Origin: Xiphophorus maculatus
Taxonomy: Eukaryota; Chordata; Actinopteri; Cyprinodontiformes; Poeciliidae
NCBI RefSeq assembly: GCF_002775205.1
Contig: NC_036459.1
Span: 6,641,466-6,705,465, forward strand
DNA length: 64,000 nt
Direction of reading: 5' to 3'
Under the pieces are notes generated by a model. The model did no database searches. It was given only the letters and a program-made list of their open reading frames with translations, and was not told the origin of the DNA. Positions 33,044-50,950 of the stretch are shown here, piece by piece (positions within the stretch are counted from its first letter, which is position 1; each line of letters starts with the position of its first letter). The translations under genes were made by a program, and so were the position numbers.

Positions 33044-35452
33044 AGTGATCACAAAAAAAATCAAACAAACAGTGACCATCATTTGAGAATATTAGATTGT
33101 ATGCTTTTATATATGTACAGATCTTCATGGAACCACTTCAGAAACCAGCACCTGGACACAAACGAGGCTCACACTTCACACACAGAACAGCAGTAGTTTA
33201 CAAACGGCCTAATCAAAGACCTAGTTTCAGTTAGCTTTGGGGTTCTGCTACAATATGTGAAATAACACTCCAATAAACCAATCGAGTTAATCAGAGCAAA
33301 GCGTTAACAGTGTGGAAATGAACAGAACCTGAAGAGCGAAGTTCATCTTAAAACATTAAATAAAATGACAATCAGCAGAATCAATGCGAATCTAAAAGAC
33401 CCAAAATGTTAAATTCAGAGTGAATTTACATTAATATCTAGTCATTAATAAAATCCGACAGAACAGTGAAGTTACTGCAGGTCACACACAACGAGAGCTG
33501 GTTCCGACAAACTTTTCACCCTCAAGAACCGAAAAGGATTATTGCACTCGACTCATCTAAGGCCTCTTAACCCAGAATCACGAAAACAAAAAAGATGCCA
33601 GGGACCTCATGGAGCATTCTATAATAAAATAACTACACAGTTACATTTCATATTAATGCACATGAAGTATGGGGATTGTGATATGTTTGGTCACTAGAAA
33701 CAAAAATCTCCGATATTAGTTGATAAAAAGAAAAACAGTTTTTAAATTGATGTGGTCAGTGAAATGCAACCAAGCAAGTCACATCCATTGGAACAATTGT
33801 GTGTAGGCATGGGCCAGTTACTCTTATCAAGGTATGTAAAAACTTCAATAACTGCAAAAGTTTTCCAGTGTATCGTTCCCAAATCTGTCTTAGTTTTTCC
33901 CACGTGGAAATATTTCCATCCACAGCTGTCTTCACTTTAAAACTGGAAACTAAAGGAGCGCCATCCACCCCTATCTTTAAGGCAAAACATGTTTTAAAAC
34001 CACAGTATAAAAACTTGAGAATCTGATGCAGCTACTTGAGCAGTTAAGCCTGACTAACATTAGCTAGTTTTAGTTACTTTATGCAGAATGTAAAAAGAAT
34101 AGAAAAGTTGTGACAAAGCTACAACTAAATTTAGCAGGTGTTTATTTAATATTTTTGCTTAAGCCTATGTATTAAAATTCAAACAATAAATAAATGTTAC
34201 AGAAATTCACTGAAAAATCAGCTGTTGAGAGGAAATCCTGATCTGTGACTAGAAATTCATCTCACTGCTTCCAGGCTCAAGCAATAGCTAATAATTTTGA
34301 GGAAGAACAAAGAATTGTATTTTTACCGCATTTTAGTGATTCTTATAGGTTATGTGAACTAGATGGAGCAGAACTTGGAGGATGGAGAATTGGAAATGTT
34401 GGCAACTTTTTTGAAATCTCAGATATAAAAAGGTAATATTATAACTAATAACTTACTTTTGCAGCATTAGGACTCATTAGTTTTCCTGTTTTAATAAGTG
34501 GTAACATACTTATTAAAGTATGTTATGTTTGTTTTTTGTGTTAACAGTATAACACCATGATATGATCCTCAATATAATAATGTTTTATCCTGACCCATGC
34601 CTACTTGTGTAACAATTGAGTGCTGCTTAGTTTTAGACATGTGCCCTTGTAAGGCACAAGAACAAAAGTGCATACTTTCCACATCGCCTTTAACATTGAG
34701 ATTCCTTAGAAGAACATAGCAGTAACAGCCACTCCGCTATAACCAGAACCAGAAAGGAGAAAGACTCTGCAACAATAGAAACCAGGTTATTCACCTGCGA
34801 AGCTGATGAAAGCAAATGGAGGCCAATGTACAAGCAATGGAGATCATTTTGGTCATGTTACAACAGAATGAAGCCCAGAAGGATTGTCCAGTTTATCTTT
34901 AGAGAAACATATATAACGTGAAACTGCAAATAAGTGGTTTTTAAAACCATGCTTACCTCCCAATGAAATCACACACCATTCTTTAACCTGAACCTCAAAA
35001 TCCCAAAATATTCTGGAAAGGCAGAGGAAGTACAGAAGCCTGAAAGTGAGCAAATGTGAAGTGAGCACAGCAAGTTTTCTACATTTCCTAGGTATGAAAA
35101 TGAAAAAATTGTGTTCTTTTAAGTAAAATACTCTCCCTCCATTTAGGAAGTCAACAATGAACCAAACTCAAATTCAACTTGACCCAATCGATATATTTGC
35201 CTGGGAAAGTACAAAAACAGTAGGAAACCCCCATCATTGAAAGGCCGAAGCGTAAAAGAATGAAACCCACATCTGACCGTTGGCGCGGGTTTCATTTTCA
35301 GCAGACCGTCAGCACGAGACGTTAAATTAGACGAGATTAAAAGTACAAAAACACCTGTGAAAGTGCTCCACAATCATCTGTGAAATTCAAAGCTCTCATC
35401 TCTACAGTCTTTAAAAGAATATACTTCATCAGGGGTTCGTTTTCATTTTGTT
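33044..35452 (-). other. Presumed 3' UTR and flank of scyl2
   Basis: About 2.4 kb without a coding exon between the two convergent genes. Short open frames (for example 34245-34436) have no splice or family support. A small hairpin, AACATACTT/AAGTATGTT, lies near 34505-34527. Best read as scyl2 3' UTR plus spacer. Confidence 0.45.
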
Positions 35453-38400
35453 TCAGCCGAATAAGTCCTGCAGGTCATTGTTCGCAGACGCGCTCGGTTT
35501 CACTCCGCCTGGGTTCATGCTTGGGGCAGAACCCGGCTGAGAAAAGTTCTGTGGGCTGAAAAAAGGGTTTGCCTGCATCCCAAACCCGCTGGGCATCCCT
35601 CCCATCCCTACCGCCATCGGAGTCTGAGTGTTCTGGGCCGACCCGAACTGACTTGCCCAGGGGGAACCGCCTCCAGGTGCGGTCTGGGGACCTATTTGGT
35701 TGAGAGAGACTTTGGGTTTGTTGGGTGTAAACAGGTTGTCCAAGGCCGACATGTTGGCCGGTCTGTTCGTCAGCCCAGACGGTCCTTGATTCTGCGTCAG
35801 AGCCCCGAAATTGGGGGTGCTGGTGGTGGAGGCCATTCCTCCATAGAGGCCGGGGCCCGAGGGCCGCATGCCCATCCCAATGCCCCCAGACTGGAAACCC
35901 ATGTTGGGGTTGAAACCGTTAGAGACCGGCCCCACCATCGGACCGGAAGAGGGGAAAGCAGACACGGTAGTGCCTTGCACTGGGGGTGGCCGCGCTGAGC
36001 TCGCCATGGACAGGCTATTTAGAGACGTCATGCTGTTGAGCAGGCTGCTGGTCAGATCTTTAGTCTGCAACACAGAGGCGAGTTAAAAACCCAACACATT
36101 TTAGTCAAGTTGTGCGTTTTTGTTTGGGAGAACGTTTCTGGCTTCACCTGTGAGTTGCTGGAGGACGAAGGTTTGATGGCCTGAGGTGCCAACGGCTGCT
36201 GGCTCCTCAGTTTAGCTGCCTGTTCCTGTTCCTTGGCTAACCTTTGTTTCTCCTCCAGAGTCAGAGAAACCTGGAGAGCAGCAAGAAAGCGACTGGATCA
36301 CAGCCAGAACTCTCCATATTTATTATCACCCATTTAAAAAGATGAGTAAAATGCCTTAAAGTTATCCATATTTTATTGCTCTAACATTATCTCACTTTCT
36401 CAAAATTTGAGAAAATTCAACCTTAAGTGACTTAATCCTATAAGAAGCTTTTGTTTAAACATTTCCTATAAAATAGGGCTCAACAGGAAGTTACCAAGGA
36501 AGTGTGGCTATTAAAGGAAGTGAAAGACTTTCTATAAAATCTTACCAATATTGCTTCAGTGTGTGTAATACTACACAAGTTCATATTAAGATGATGATAT
36601 CCAATGTTGCACTACCATGAAACTAAAACTTGAACCAGTTTTAATTAGTGTTAAAGCTGGTTGAAGCTTTAACACTAAGGCCTCAATTAGGCCTAATTGA
36701 GGCCTAGGAACCCTCAATTAGTCATATGCAACATTGGTCTTCCTGAATATATGAATATTAGGAGGACAGAGGTCAAGAGGACATGAGGAGTTAGGTAAAT
36801 AAAAGTATTCAATAAAAGCACAGTTTTGTTTAGGTTTATTTATATTTGATGTCTATAAACGTGAAGGAAGCTGTTATGAGATAATTTGAAAGATGAAAGT
36901 GTGTGTGTTTACCCTGCTAGGCTGCGACGGTGTTGCAGCAGATCCATTTTCTTTCCCATTAACACTTGCGCTGCCAAATATGTCGTCAATCTGAAAACAA
37001 ACAAGCCGCGATCAACAGAAACCCATACATTTGCAATTTCTTTATATTTCACTGTTTTAAATGTAGAGTCAAAATTATTACCTGGTTTCCAGAGTTTGGT
37101 GGGCTTTTAATTTCTTCTGTGGAATTCCCTGGATTTGTGATGTTTAGACTCCTATTATATAGAATAGTAAAATAATATTCACCACCATATCCATTAAATA
37201 TTTTCATTATTATGGTCGCTTTTATGGTAAATAAAACGTGAAAAAACCTCTGCTGCTCTTGCATGATATGCAGCTGCTCCAGTTTGGTTTTGTGTTCAGC
37301 TTCCATGCGGTTCAGCATGTCCCGGATTACCATCATAAAAGAATTAAACTACAAGGAAGCACACATTAGCTCAAGTTATGAGAAAAAAATATACTTTATA
37401 TGAATCACATCCACTAACCAGTGATGTACCTGATTTAGGTTGAGGTTATTGTCGATACTAAGAGAGACGAGGTGGGGCAAACTCTTTGTGGCGAGATGCT
37501 CTTTGGGGATGCCAAGCTTCTTGTGGGTAAAGGTGCATTTATAGATTCCTAAAATAAACATCGACCACTTGAAATAAACATTTAATGTTTTTTAAAGTGT
37601 GAGAACAGTAAGAAAGTTATTTCAGCTGTTGTTTGTTTACCCAAAATGCCCATAAGGACAGCTGGCTCTCTGGAGGGGATCTGCTGAAGGAAGGGAAGGA
37701 TTTCATCGATGACAAACCATTTATCTAGATATTCCAGAATCTTCCCCAGACACACCAGAGAGTTCACTCGCACCTGCACCAGAACACGAGGTGTAGATTA
37801 ATTAACTTAAATAATAAATAAACAAATAAATAAACGAGAGTTGAGCAGGAATGACTGAGACTCACAGCGAGAGAGGACGTCTGGAGGCAGGCTGATTTGA
37901 TGCGCGGGATGAGAGAATTCTTCATGGACGGATAGTCAATCAGGTTGGCAAACGTTGGGATGATGTTCAGGCACAGCTCCTGCTCAGCCAAGAAGAAGAT
38001 GTTACAAAATGTGACAGTTTTATGATGCCAAGTGTGGCATCTGCACTCCCTGTCCTCTGGAGATAAGGAGGTGATTCAGAAATGTAAAGGAAGGCTCCAA
38101 GATTTTGCTGCAGAATGCTTGAAATATGCACAACAATGCTTTAGGGATTGGCAACTAGTCTAGGAAAAATGTATGCACTTCAAGGTGGCAATGTCTAAAG
38201 CAAAAAAAAAAAGCAGCTGAAAGCATTTTTATAACAGTGCCAACATATTTTCATTTTCTGTTTTTTTTTTGTTACTTCTGGATTTCAAAATTAAGAACTG
38301 AAAATCATATTATATAGACTAAATTGTTTATCTGTTAACTTGGGTGTGAATGGCTTACAGCTTATGAAAACCCAGAATTATGTTTCCAAGTGCAATAAAA

Positions 38401-41400
38401 TATTATATAAGGACAATACAAAAAATATTATTTTCTAAAACAGAAATGTATTGGTACAGAAGGGAAAAATGATGACACACAGTCACTTACAACCTAAGCA
38501 AGAAAGATAAGCCACAACATGTCACTGCAGAAGAAGCTGGCTGTTTACTAAATACTGCAGTCATGCATCTTAATAGAAAATTTTGTGGAAGGAAGATGTT
38601 TGGAAACATATTTCTTAGCTATAAGACATATTGCAACAAAATGTACAAATATCCAGTGAATCTACATTCTTGTTTTTGAATTTAATTACTGAAATAAATA
38701 AAAATTATCAATGATATTCTTACTGAGATCCATCTGTAAAAATAAACAGAGTGAACAGTTTTCCATCTGTACCTGGATCTGAACTGAGGAAGCCTCTACA
38801 GCCCTGTAGACCATGGGAAGCACGCTGTTCTTAATGTCATCTGGCGGTGTCTTCGTCAGCAGCAGGTCCATCTTTTGCAGGAAGATTAGCAGGATCTGAA
38901 CAGCAAACACTCAGTTAGGAAACCAAGACTGAAAATCAGCAGCATGGCAGCCTGTCTCTAAACAGTATTATGGAAGTTAGATGTGATCAGTGAGTATGAT
39001 TTGAGTGAGTTTAGTGCAGATGTTTTTGCTAGGCACAACACAAATCTAGCCTATAGCCGAAGTGTGACAAGTACACCACAAGAAGACAACTCACCATATT
39101 ACTAGCCTGAAGAGGCATGGAGAGAAAAATACAGAGAAAAGACTTCAAACGGATGCAGTAAACCCAAAGCAGCAAGCTCTTTAGTCAGGTTAAATTTATA
39201 GTTTTAAACATGCATGTCATCTTGAGCTTCTTGAGACAAATCATTTTACAAATTAAAATTTTTTTATGTCAAACTTTCAGAATTTTCCAAACTCAAAACG
39301 TCACCTTAAAATCTTGGTAGAAAGAGCGGTAAGAGATTCAAAAGGTTTTCCATGGATGGACGGATATTTTAGACAACAGGATAGTGAATAATGTATGGAA
39401 AAAGTGAAGGATTTTTTCCATTCTTTATCTTCTTTTCCCATACTTATCCACACCTGGACAATAATTTCATCAGATTCTTCAAGACAGTGTAGGAACTCTG
39501 TTTAAATATCTTAAAACAATCAGGTGTCTCCAGCACAAGTCCATCCCTTGGTTCTACCTGAAGAGGCTCCTGCTGTTTGAAAACAGGCGTGAGGTCAGGC
39601 AGGATGAGGCGAACGTACTCCTCCTTGGTGCACTCTTCGGCAATAAGCAGCACATTTGGCAGCACAAACGGAACCATGTCTGGGTTGACAAACTCTGAGG
39701 TCAATGCCGGCAATATGCGGTACACCACAACTCTCTAGGCGGAAAAAGAATAAGGTATTCAAGAATGGGCTCAAGGGAAGCAAAAGAATCACACTTTGAA
39801 TTGTAAAAGTATCGTTTATCACTGGTTTTAGGTTTGTACACGTATTAAAAACCAGTTCCACGCCACTACTTTACCTTTGGTAGCTTTGGCAGCACTTTTG
39901 GTAAACCTTTGTAGAACTGAGATTTCTGCAGGTTGTCCCGTTGAAAGAGTGTATCAAAGTACTGCAACGTTACTGCTCCAACATCATCGAAAAATGGAAT
40001 CTACATTTGACATAGAGATGCGTAATATGTCAGACACGAACATCATAATTGGTCCGTTTCTTTTGTATGTTTACTGACAGACTAGAAGAGCAAACCTTAG
40101 TCATCTGGTCTGCATCCGGTCGGACTGTCGGCGAGACGCTGAGTAACATCTTGACGTGCTCTCGCACTTCCTCTGGGATCTTACTCAGCAGTGCTGGATT
40201 CATGCTGCTCAGCTACAAATTTAATAGAAATGTTAAAAGAAAATGAATGAATAACTGAATAAAAATCGACACCCTACTTTGTATGCGTTTAAGTTTGGAT
40301 CTGGACTCACCTGATCCAGCTGCCTGCTGAAACTCTTAAAAATATCGTGCTTGTTGACTTGGATTACAGGTTTGCCTTCATTGAAAACGGCGTGCATTAC
40401 GACTCCGAGAGAGTACATGTCGGAGGTCGAGTCACAGCTGACGGACAGGATGTATTCAGGGGCCAAGTACTCCGGGTTGGGGAGGCAGAGAGGTGGAAGG
40501 TTGGGCTCCCACTCTTTACATGTGTACTTCAGCTGAATTCAAGAGAAAACAGGGATGGGAATATGAACAAGGAGAAAAATAAAAAGACGCTCGATGAAAC
40601 TTCTGATCAGTACTGTAACTACCTCAGCGTCCGAAGGGTTAATTGAGGATATGCTGAAGTCAAAGCCCATGATCTTCCAGGCTCCGCTCTTATTGAGGAT
40701 GATATTATCTGGACACAAGTTGCCGTGGACCATCTTAACCCCACTGTGAAGAAACGACAAACCCTCCGAGATCTGAAGGGACAGAACAAACAAAAACAAA
40801 CACAAACAATTAAATTAAAAGCAAATGAGTTTCAACAACACATTACAATAGCTTAATATCCACTCTTAACTGGGTATTAAATCCAGAAATGCACACACAA
40901 AAAATGATTTCAGAAAGGCACCTTGTTTTTGTCCAATGGAAAAACATCAGGTACTCTTTCTGTGTATATCCCTAACCCCTAAAGAAATACAATAGCAAGG
41001 CTGCATTGAATAATATAAGTTAAATAGATGAAGGAAGAGGATAGTAATTTTAATGAAATAAAGCAAAAATGCAAGTTAAACTGAGAGGATAACTTGCGAG
41101 GAAATGAGCTGGCATTCCAGCCAGCCAGACATCATCACAGTATTGACAGAAAAAAGGCGAGGCTTGCAATTGATCTGGTTTTACTGGCTTTTAGACAAAA
41201 CGGCATTTGAATGCATATCAGGTCCACAGGAGAACAATACAGGGTTCTGAAACCTGCTCAACAGCTGCTTAGAACCCTAAAACAATCCATACGACTGGCT
41301 GGTACATCATCAGAGCTCAGGCGCTTTGTTAGGGTGGAAGAACTGTTGCCAACCTGACATTTTATAGACCAAACAAATGTCTAAAGCAAATGCTAAACTA

Positions 41401-42310
41401 ATCAATCAAGACAACAAATATTACAATCAACTTCAATACATCCAGTCTCACCTGTAGTAAGCCATATTTGGTCTCCACATCATAGAGTTTGTATTCTTTG
41501 ATGTCTTTGGGCACAGGGCTGGGCAGGTTGTCCCACTGGCCCAGCACGTTGGACAGACTGGCGAACACTGGCTCTGTGCAGAATGCCAAGCAGTCCCTGG
41601 AGGCCAGAATAAGAAAAGAACAGCTTCATTTATCATCCTTTGAATATTGATGAGCCTTTGTTCACATACAACAACCACTCAGGCAGACAAAACCGTTTGT
41701 TCTGCATTATTTTCATCCCTGTGACTCATTTTTGTTTGTCCTTGATAACACCGCTGTGTGAACGCATCGACGCTCGTCTCACCGTGACTCTTCCAGAGGA
41801 TGCTGCACGGTCAGGAGGCGCGGGTGACGCAGTCTGGTCAGCTGCTGCACTCCTTTCTTCAGGGAATCGATGATTTGGTCCTTGTCAAACTTCTGATACT
41901 TGTCGATCATCTTCTTATCAAACACAAACACTGCTACTTCCTGAGTGAAACAAAAACAAAGCGTGGACATTAGAAGCGTCCAGCTGTGGAGATCTTTCTC
42001 TTTCAGGATTTCCAAACATTAATTAATCATTGACAAAGAGGAGATCTTTCTCCTTCAGGATTTCCAAACATTAATTAATTATTGACAAAGAGACCGAGCG
42101 CCCAGGAGGGTGTGAACGCACACGCACACTCACCTGTTTGGTAGACTTCTTGGTGCCATTGTAGATCCTCCAGCAAAGGCCAGGACCTCCGCTCGCGATA
42201 TGTCGGCCAACCTCAAATTCTCGCGTCACCGGGTTGCCCATAACGGCACTGGTGACATCTGCTGTCACTTTAGTGACGGTGCTTTTCAGCTTGTTCAACA
42301 TCGACTCCAT
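35453..42310 (-). CDS. scyl2: SCY1-like pseudokinase 2 (CVAK104)
   Basis: Clathrin-coat-associated pseudokinase of the endosome/trans-Golgi system. Coding exons in reading order: 42310-42134, 41940-41783, 41596-41452, 40772-40623, 40532-40311, 40212-40096, 40000-39875, 39734-39558, 38895-38773, 37979-37866, 37773-37641, 37548-37430, 37348-37248, 37151-37082, 36990-36913, 36270-36148 and 36064-35453; 914 residues (human 929). The start MESMLNKLKSTVTKVTADVT is almost identical to human. The kinase-like domain has HGN for HRD and GFD for DFG, as expected of a pseudokinase. HEAT-like helices follow (VVVYRILPALTSEFVNPDMV). A Gly/Met/Asn-rich tail carries an NPF motif and ends NDLQDLFG, like human NDLKDLFG. 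The first, untranslated exon ends at 43322. depdc4 lies upstream on the same strand. Confidence 0.97.
36646..36704. repeat. Two adjacent perfect palindromes in a scyl2 intron
   Basis: A 12-bp stem (36646-36657 with 36666-36677) is followed at once by a 26-bp perfect palindrome at 36679-36704. The two together could form a double hairpin or cruciform. No element family recognised. Confidence 0.7.
41989..42092. repeat. 52-bp tandem duplication in a scyl2 intron
   Basis: Two head-to-tail copies, 41989-42040 and 42041-42092, differ at only two or three positions. Each begins GAGATCTTTCTC and ends TTGACAAAGAG. It looks recent, and is intronic between the first two coding exons. Confidence 0.85.
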
Positions 42311-43321
42311 GTTCAGGCTTGATCCAGCAGCTGAGGCAACACATCAGTGGTGAACACAGAGCACAGATAAGCAGTTTAAACAACGTGCAGACAGAGGGGA
42401 AATAATAGTTTTTGCAATTACTGAAAGAGACAGCTGTACGGCTTTTGTCAGAGAGAAGCTGAAACAGGAATCCTAAAGCACCTGCATGAACATTTGCACA
42501 TCAAAGAGCCCACCAGGCGGTCTCTAAGGAGGTTGCAGTACTATAATTTAAGCAGTAAAGTGCTAAAAAATAACTATTATATTATTCAACATTCACGGTA
42601 TAGATTTATAACAAACCCAAGATGGTTTCTGTAAACCAGGTAAAATGGGCAGTGCACAATAAATCAGCTTTCCCCTAAAATGAAAGCTGAGGTTTAAACT
42701 ATTTGGGGTTTGAAAAGAGTTACAGAGGCCAGAAAACCAGAAAACAATTTTTATCACACGTTTGCTCTGGTAGATGTTAAGTGTAAAGCTGCTACATGGA
42801 CGAGTGATGTCCATTTTAAAGGCAATGACTGGATTCCCTTTTAACCACCTGAAGACATTTCCTTGCAAGACACCTCAAATATTCCTAAAACAGCTTAAAA
42901 CATGGCTTAGCTACACAACTTGTTACTGCTGATAGGCTAAGCAACGTTTAAGTGATTAGTTAAAATCAGTAAGGGTTATTTTATATTTCTCTTCATGAGA
43001 CAGGTCTGATTATGAAATATCTTGGGGTTAGCCAAGTTAGCTGTCTTGTATAGCCTAAACGCAAATGTCCACTCCAGCCCAGCAGTGACATCAAAACTAT
43101 CGTAAATGTGTCATTTGAGAACTTCCTTTGATTTGTGACAAAACCCTTCAACTGACATTAGCCTTACGAAATGCTGTCAACAAATATAAAGTATTTTGCT
43201 AAGATATACCCAAGCTAACAAACTAGCCGCCAGCTATGCGCAAGTAAACAGCGGCGTTATAACCAAGAAACAGACATTTTCACCCAAAATGTGTCACTTT
43301 AAACCCCCCCAAGCTACTTAC

Positions 43322-43490
43322 CGTAATACAAAAGAGACTCTCAGGTTTCAGTCTGGTTCTAAATGGATTTCATGCGGCGCTACTATCAGTAATGGCTGTG
43401 AAACACAGCCCCCATGTCTTCTTCCAGCAGCATACGAAATGAGTTAGCTTAGCATGCTAGGTAAACGACAGAGCTTACTTCCGGGTATTT
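43322..43490 (-). promoter_or_regulatory. scyl2: scyl2 untranslated first exon and core promoter
   Basis: On the minus strand a strong donor (ACG then GTAAGTAGC) ends an untranslated exon at 43322. An ETS-type ACTTCCGG motif on the plus strand near 43478-43485 marks a likely TATA-less promoter. The exon holds an ATG at 43415 opening a nine-codon upstream frame that stops at 43386, before the main start at 42310. Confidence 0.5.
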
Positions 43491-44047
43491 TTCAGTGGCG
43501 TCAGGTGAGCATACGTCACGAGTTTTAAAAAACATCCTCCCCCCCCCCCAAAAAAAGTATCGAATTGTTTCAGAAAATTTTTACTTACGTTTTCACTGGC
43601 ATAAAATGTAACAACTAATTGTTAATAATGTAAATTTTGAACATAACAGTTTTAACAGCAAAAAATATTTCCTCTAATAATTAATTGTCCACAGAATAAC
43701 GATCCAAGACTCTGATAAAATGTAATTTCCATCTGGGTTATATAAAGCATTTTTAAGTTGAATTGAACATGTGAATGAATTTTCAAATGGAGGTTTTCAA
43801 AACAAAAACTGAAAAGTGTGGCATGCACTTGAAGAAAAAGTTATTTTACATACTTTTCATCTTGCTATGTAAAATCACTCAAATTATGGAAGATTCCATA
43901 TAAAATGCAGTGTAGTATGTAGTGACAATGTAACTGAATGTGGTAGAGTTACAAATGGATATGAATAGTTTCGCAAAACATTAACTCACAACTAAACAGA
44001 GGTAAGTAAGTAAAATAAAAAAAACAAACTTATTTAAGAGAACAGCT
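43491..44047. other. Short spacer between depdc4 and scyl2
   Basis: About 560 bases of AT-rich sequence with a C/A homopolymer run near 43541-43556. No gene or repeat recognised. It separates the depdc4 polyA signal from the scyl2 promoter. Confidence 0.5.
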
Positions 44048-44053
44048 TTTATT
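44048..44053 (-). terminator. depdc4 polyA signal
   Basis: On the minus strand the context GCAATAAAAGCTG is a strong canonical polyA signal, about 860 bases past the depdc4 stop. Confidence 0.7.
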
Positions 44054-44911
44054 GCATGTTCTGGTACATGTTTCAACATCATAAAGTGCATTCTGTCCTG
44101 ATTTAAGTGTTAGCAAATGATAAAACTAAAAAACAAGAGTAAATAATGGTTCCATCAATATGGTTTAAAAAAATTACCAACTTCTCACATTTCACCAAAG
44201 TTAAATTAGTATTCAACAATTACACCAAGTCATTACACACAATATCCTTTGTATTAATTCAAGTGTTTAAAAGTTTAAATTAAAAAAATAATTAAGTAGC
44301 ACTTCGTATCCTCATAACACCTACAATTAAAACCTGAAATGTTACCCTGAGCTACAGTAATACTAACAATAATGTACCTTTTCATTTCAGCTCATTTAAA
44401 TATAATGTAAAATGTGATTCATACCATAAACGTCAGTGACATTACTCTTCAGTCCTTTCATCAAAATAAGATAAACTACAGAAGTGTTTTTTTAATCAAC
44501 TGATATGTTGAAATATAAATGTTTTATGAAGATGGGCAATACAGAAGTGCAGAGTAAGAACCTCTAATCAAGACAAAGTTAAGGTTTGTCCAAATCTAAT
44601 TTCAGAAGAAATACTCAGTTGAACGCAAAAACTTCATCACATGTTTTTAGATTAAAGAAAAAAGTCCTACCTGTGTCTGCTTGAGCATCATTAGCTGCTT
44701 TCCTAAAAAGAAAATCTCAAAACCAAAGCAACAAATCTCAACTATAATAACCTGATGCATTTAAAATGACCGTATTAAAATAATTTTCTTTACTTTAACA
44801 ATATTTGAATAAGCTGAAATGTTTAGCTGAAAATGTTTCATTTTCTTTCTACTAGACATTCAATGGTTGCATTCCAGTTATTGCTACTGAACCTCAGACA
44901 CCAGTGTTGTT

Positions 44912-49127
<4,216 letters not shown>

Positions 49128-50950
49128 CATGCGACCATCTTCTCCTTCTTTGGTAAGTGAGCACACTGCTGCCCCCAGCAGGCGAGAAGAAAAACCTACA
49201 CCCTTCGTAGACGCACTGAGGGGAAGTCACATCCGTAAACAAAAACGTCCTACTTGGGGGTATGGCAGGCAATTTTATCACATAAGAGTTAGACCCAATT
49301 TTCCAAACATCTGCGACTCCAGTCTTCCAGGTCAAAAAATATCCTTATTAGAAAACATTTTAAATATCTAAACAGAAAGAAAAAATTGTAATGTAAAAGG
49401 GTTTACTTTTGGTTGCATTCTGAATGAGTTTTTTATTTCTTATTTTGATAAAGTCAATGCAGAGTAAAACATTTCATTTGTGGAAATGAAAAAAATTCTT
49501 CTTCTTAAATAAACATGATAAAATATATATGATGCAAAGAGAAGGACTTACCTAGGGTGTAATGCAGGCTCCCCCTCTGAAACATCTCTCTCTATATAGG
49601 ACGTTTGGTCCTATATAAGAATATTTTCTGAGGTCTTTATGAATATAATTAGTGCCCTGTGCCACTTTTAGAAAAATATACTGAGAGTGATGAGCAATGA
49701 ATCCTAATACAAGGACAACAGTGAAGGACTCAAACATCAGTGATAGAAGGATAAAAGAGGAATTCATCTGATAAAGTCCACTGTTCTATTTCTTAGAACA
49801 AGTTTTAGACAAAAATGGCATTATTATTTAACAACATAGGAAAACAGTAATAAATTTAAGTACATTTGAGGCACTTTTCTCTCACATGTTTACTACATAA
49901 AATGCAAATAAAAAAAAACTCTGTCTAAGCAAAGGCTAAAGTATTTGCCTATCAGGAAATGCAAATATTACAAAACACCACCAAGCAAATGATAAACCAC
50001 TATTGACTAGTTATGACAAAAGATAGCACCGATGTCTTGTGTTGACCATCCATTTAAAGGACTTCAATTGCATAATACACATTTATTACTAATTCTATAG
50101 TAAAGTAAACAGCTTATCCTTTAAGACATCTTTTGCATTTTTATTGGAGAACGTGAATACAAGATTGCAGTAGTCTGTCCTCTTGATGTTTTTTAAAAAA
50201 TGTAATCAAATTAATTTAAAAGAACATTTTTATCTGATTATTATTCTTGTGTCAGGCATTATGGTTGAGAAGTCATTAAACTGGGTTGTTTGATTTGATC
50301 AGGGATCATTCTTTAAAATTCAGATCGCTATTTTTGCTCTCAGTCCCACTAAATAAATATGGTTTACATTCAAATGTTACATGATCGTTTGAAAAAAGAC
50401 AACTTAGTTTTTGATAAACATCTACTACGGGGAAAGTGTTATCACTTTTAAAGAATCAGCATTTATTTTTACTTGTAGGTTTATCAGATAAAGAAAAATA
50501 TACAATCTTTGCAGGATGGATTATGGGACGCTGACATTTTAGGGGGGGTGAGCTAACACACAGTTTTTAACCTGTGACGAAAGAAATAGATTTAAAAAGA
50601 ATTATAAATGTACTGATACCTTTAGTGCCAAATTTCAAGAAGTCCACAGACTACATTATATGCTACAACGGCCTGCCGTATAACCTTGGTCGTAAGGCAG
50701 ACTGGGTCATACCATTTGATTAACTTCGACACCTTGTAGAATATTAGACTTTTTCAACGGTCTTCTGTGCCTCCTAATTATTAATATATATTTTTACAAC
50801 CAATTAAAAGCTAAATGTGTGACTTAAAATAAAAAAGAAAAACAATTTCCATACTAGCATGCTTAGCTCCAGGACAGCCGTTTTGTGTGTGAGATGGTTT
50901 GAACCGTTTGTCCTCAGCGCTTGGGACCTTTAAATACCAAATAGAGTAGA
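49128..50950. other. Divergent spacer between depdc4 and tcp11l2
   Basis: About 1.8 kb between head-to-head genes. AT-rich with a few short open frames that lack splice or family support. No repeat family recognised. Promoters of both genes should lie at its two ends. Confidence 0.5.

Noticed and set aside
34245-34436. 63-codon frame near scyl2 3' end
   Set aside because: No domain, no splice support, lies in presumed 3' UTR or spacer.
35696-36001. Long plus-strand frames opposite the last scyl2 exon
   Set aside because: They are antisense shadows of the Gly/Met/Pro-rich scyl2 tail, whose match to human SCYL2 is clear.
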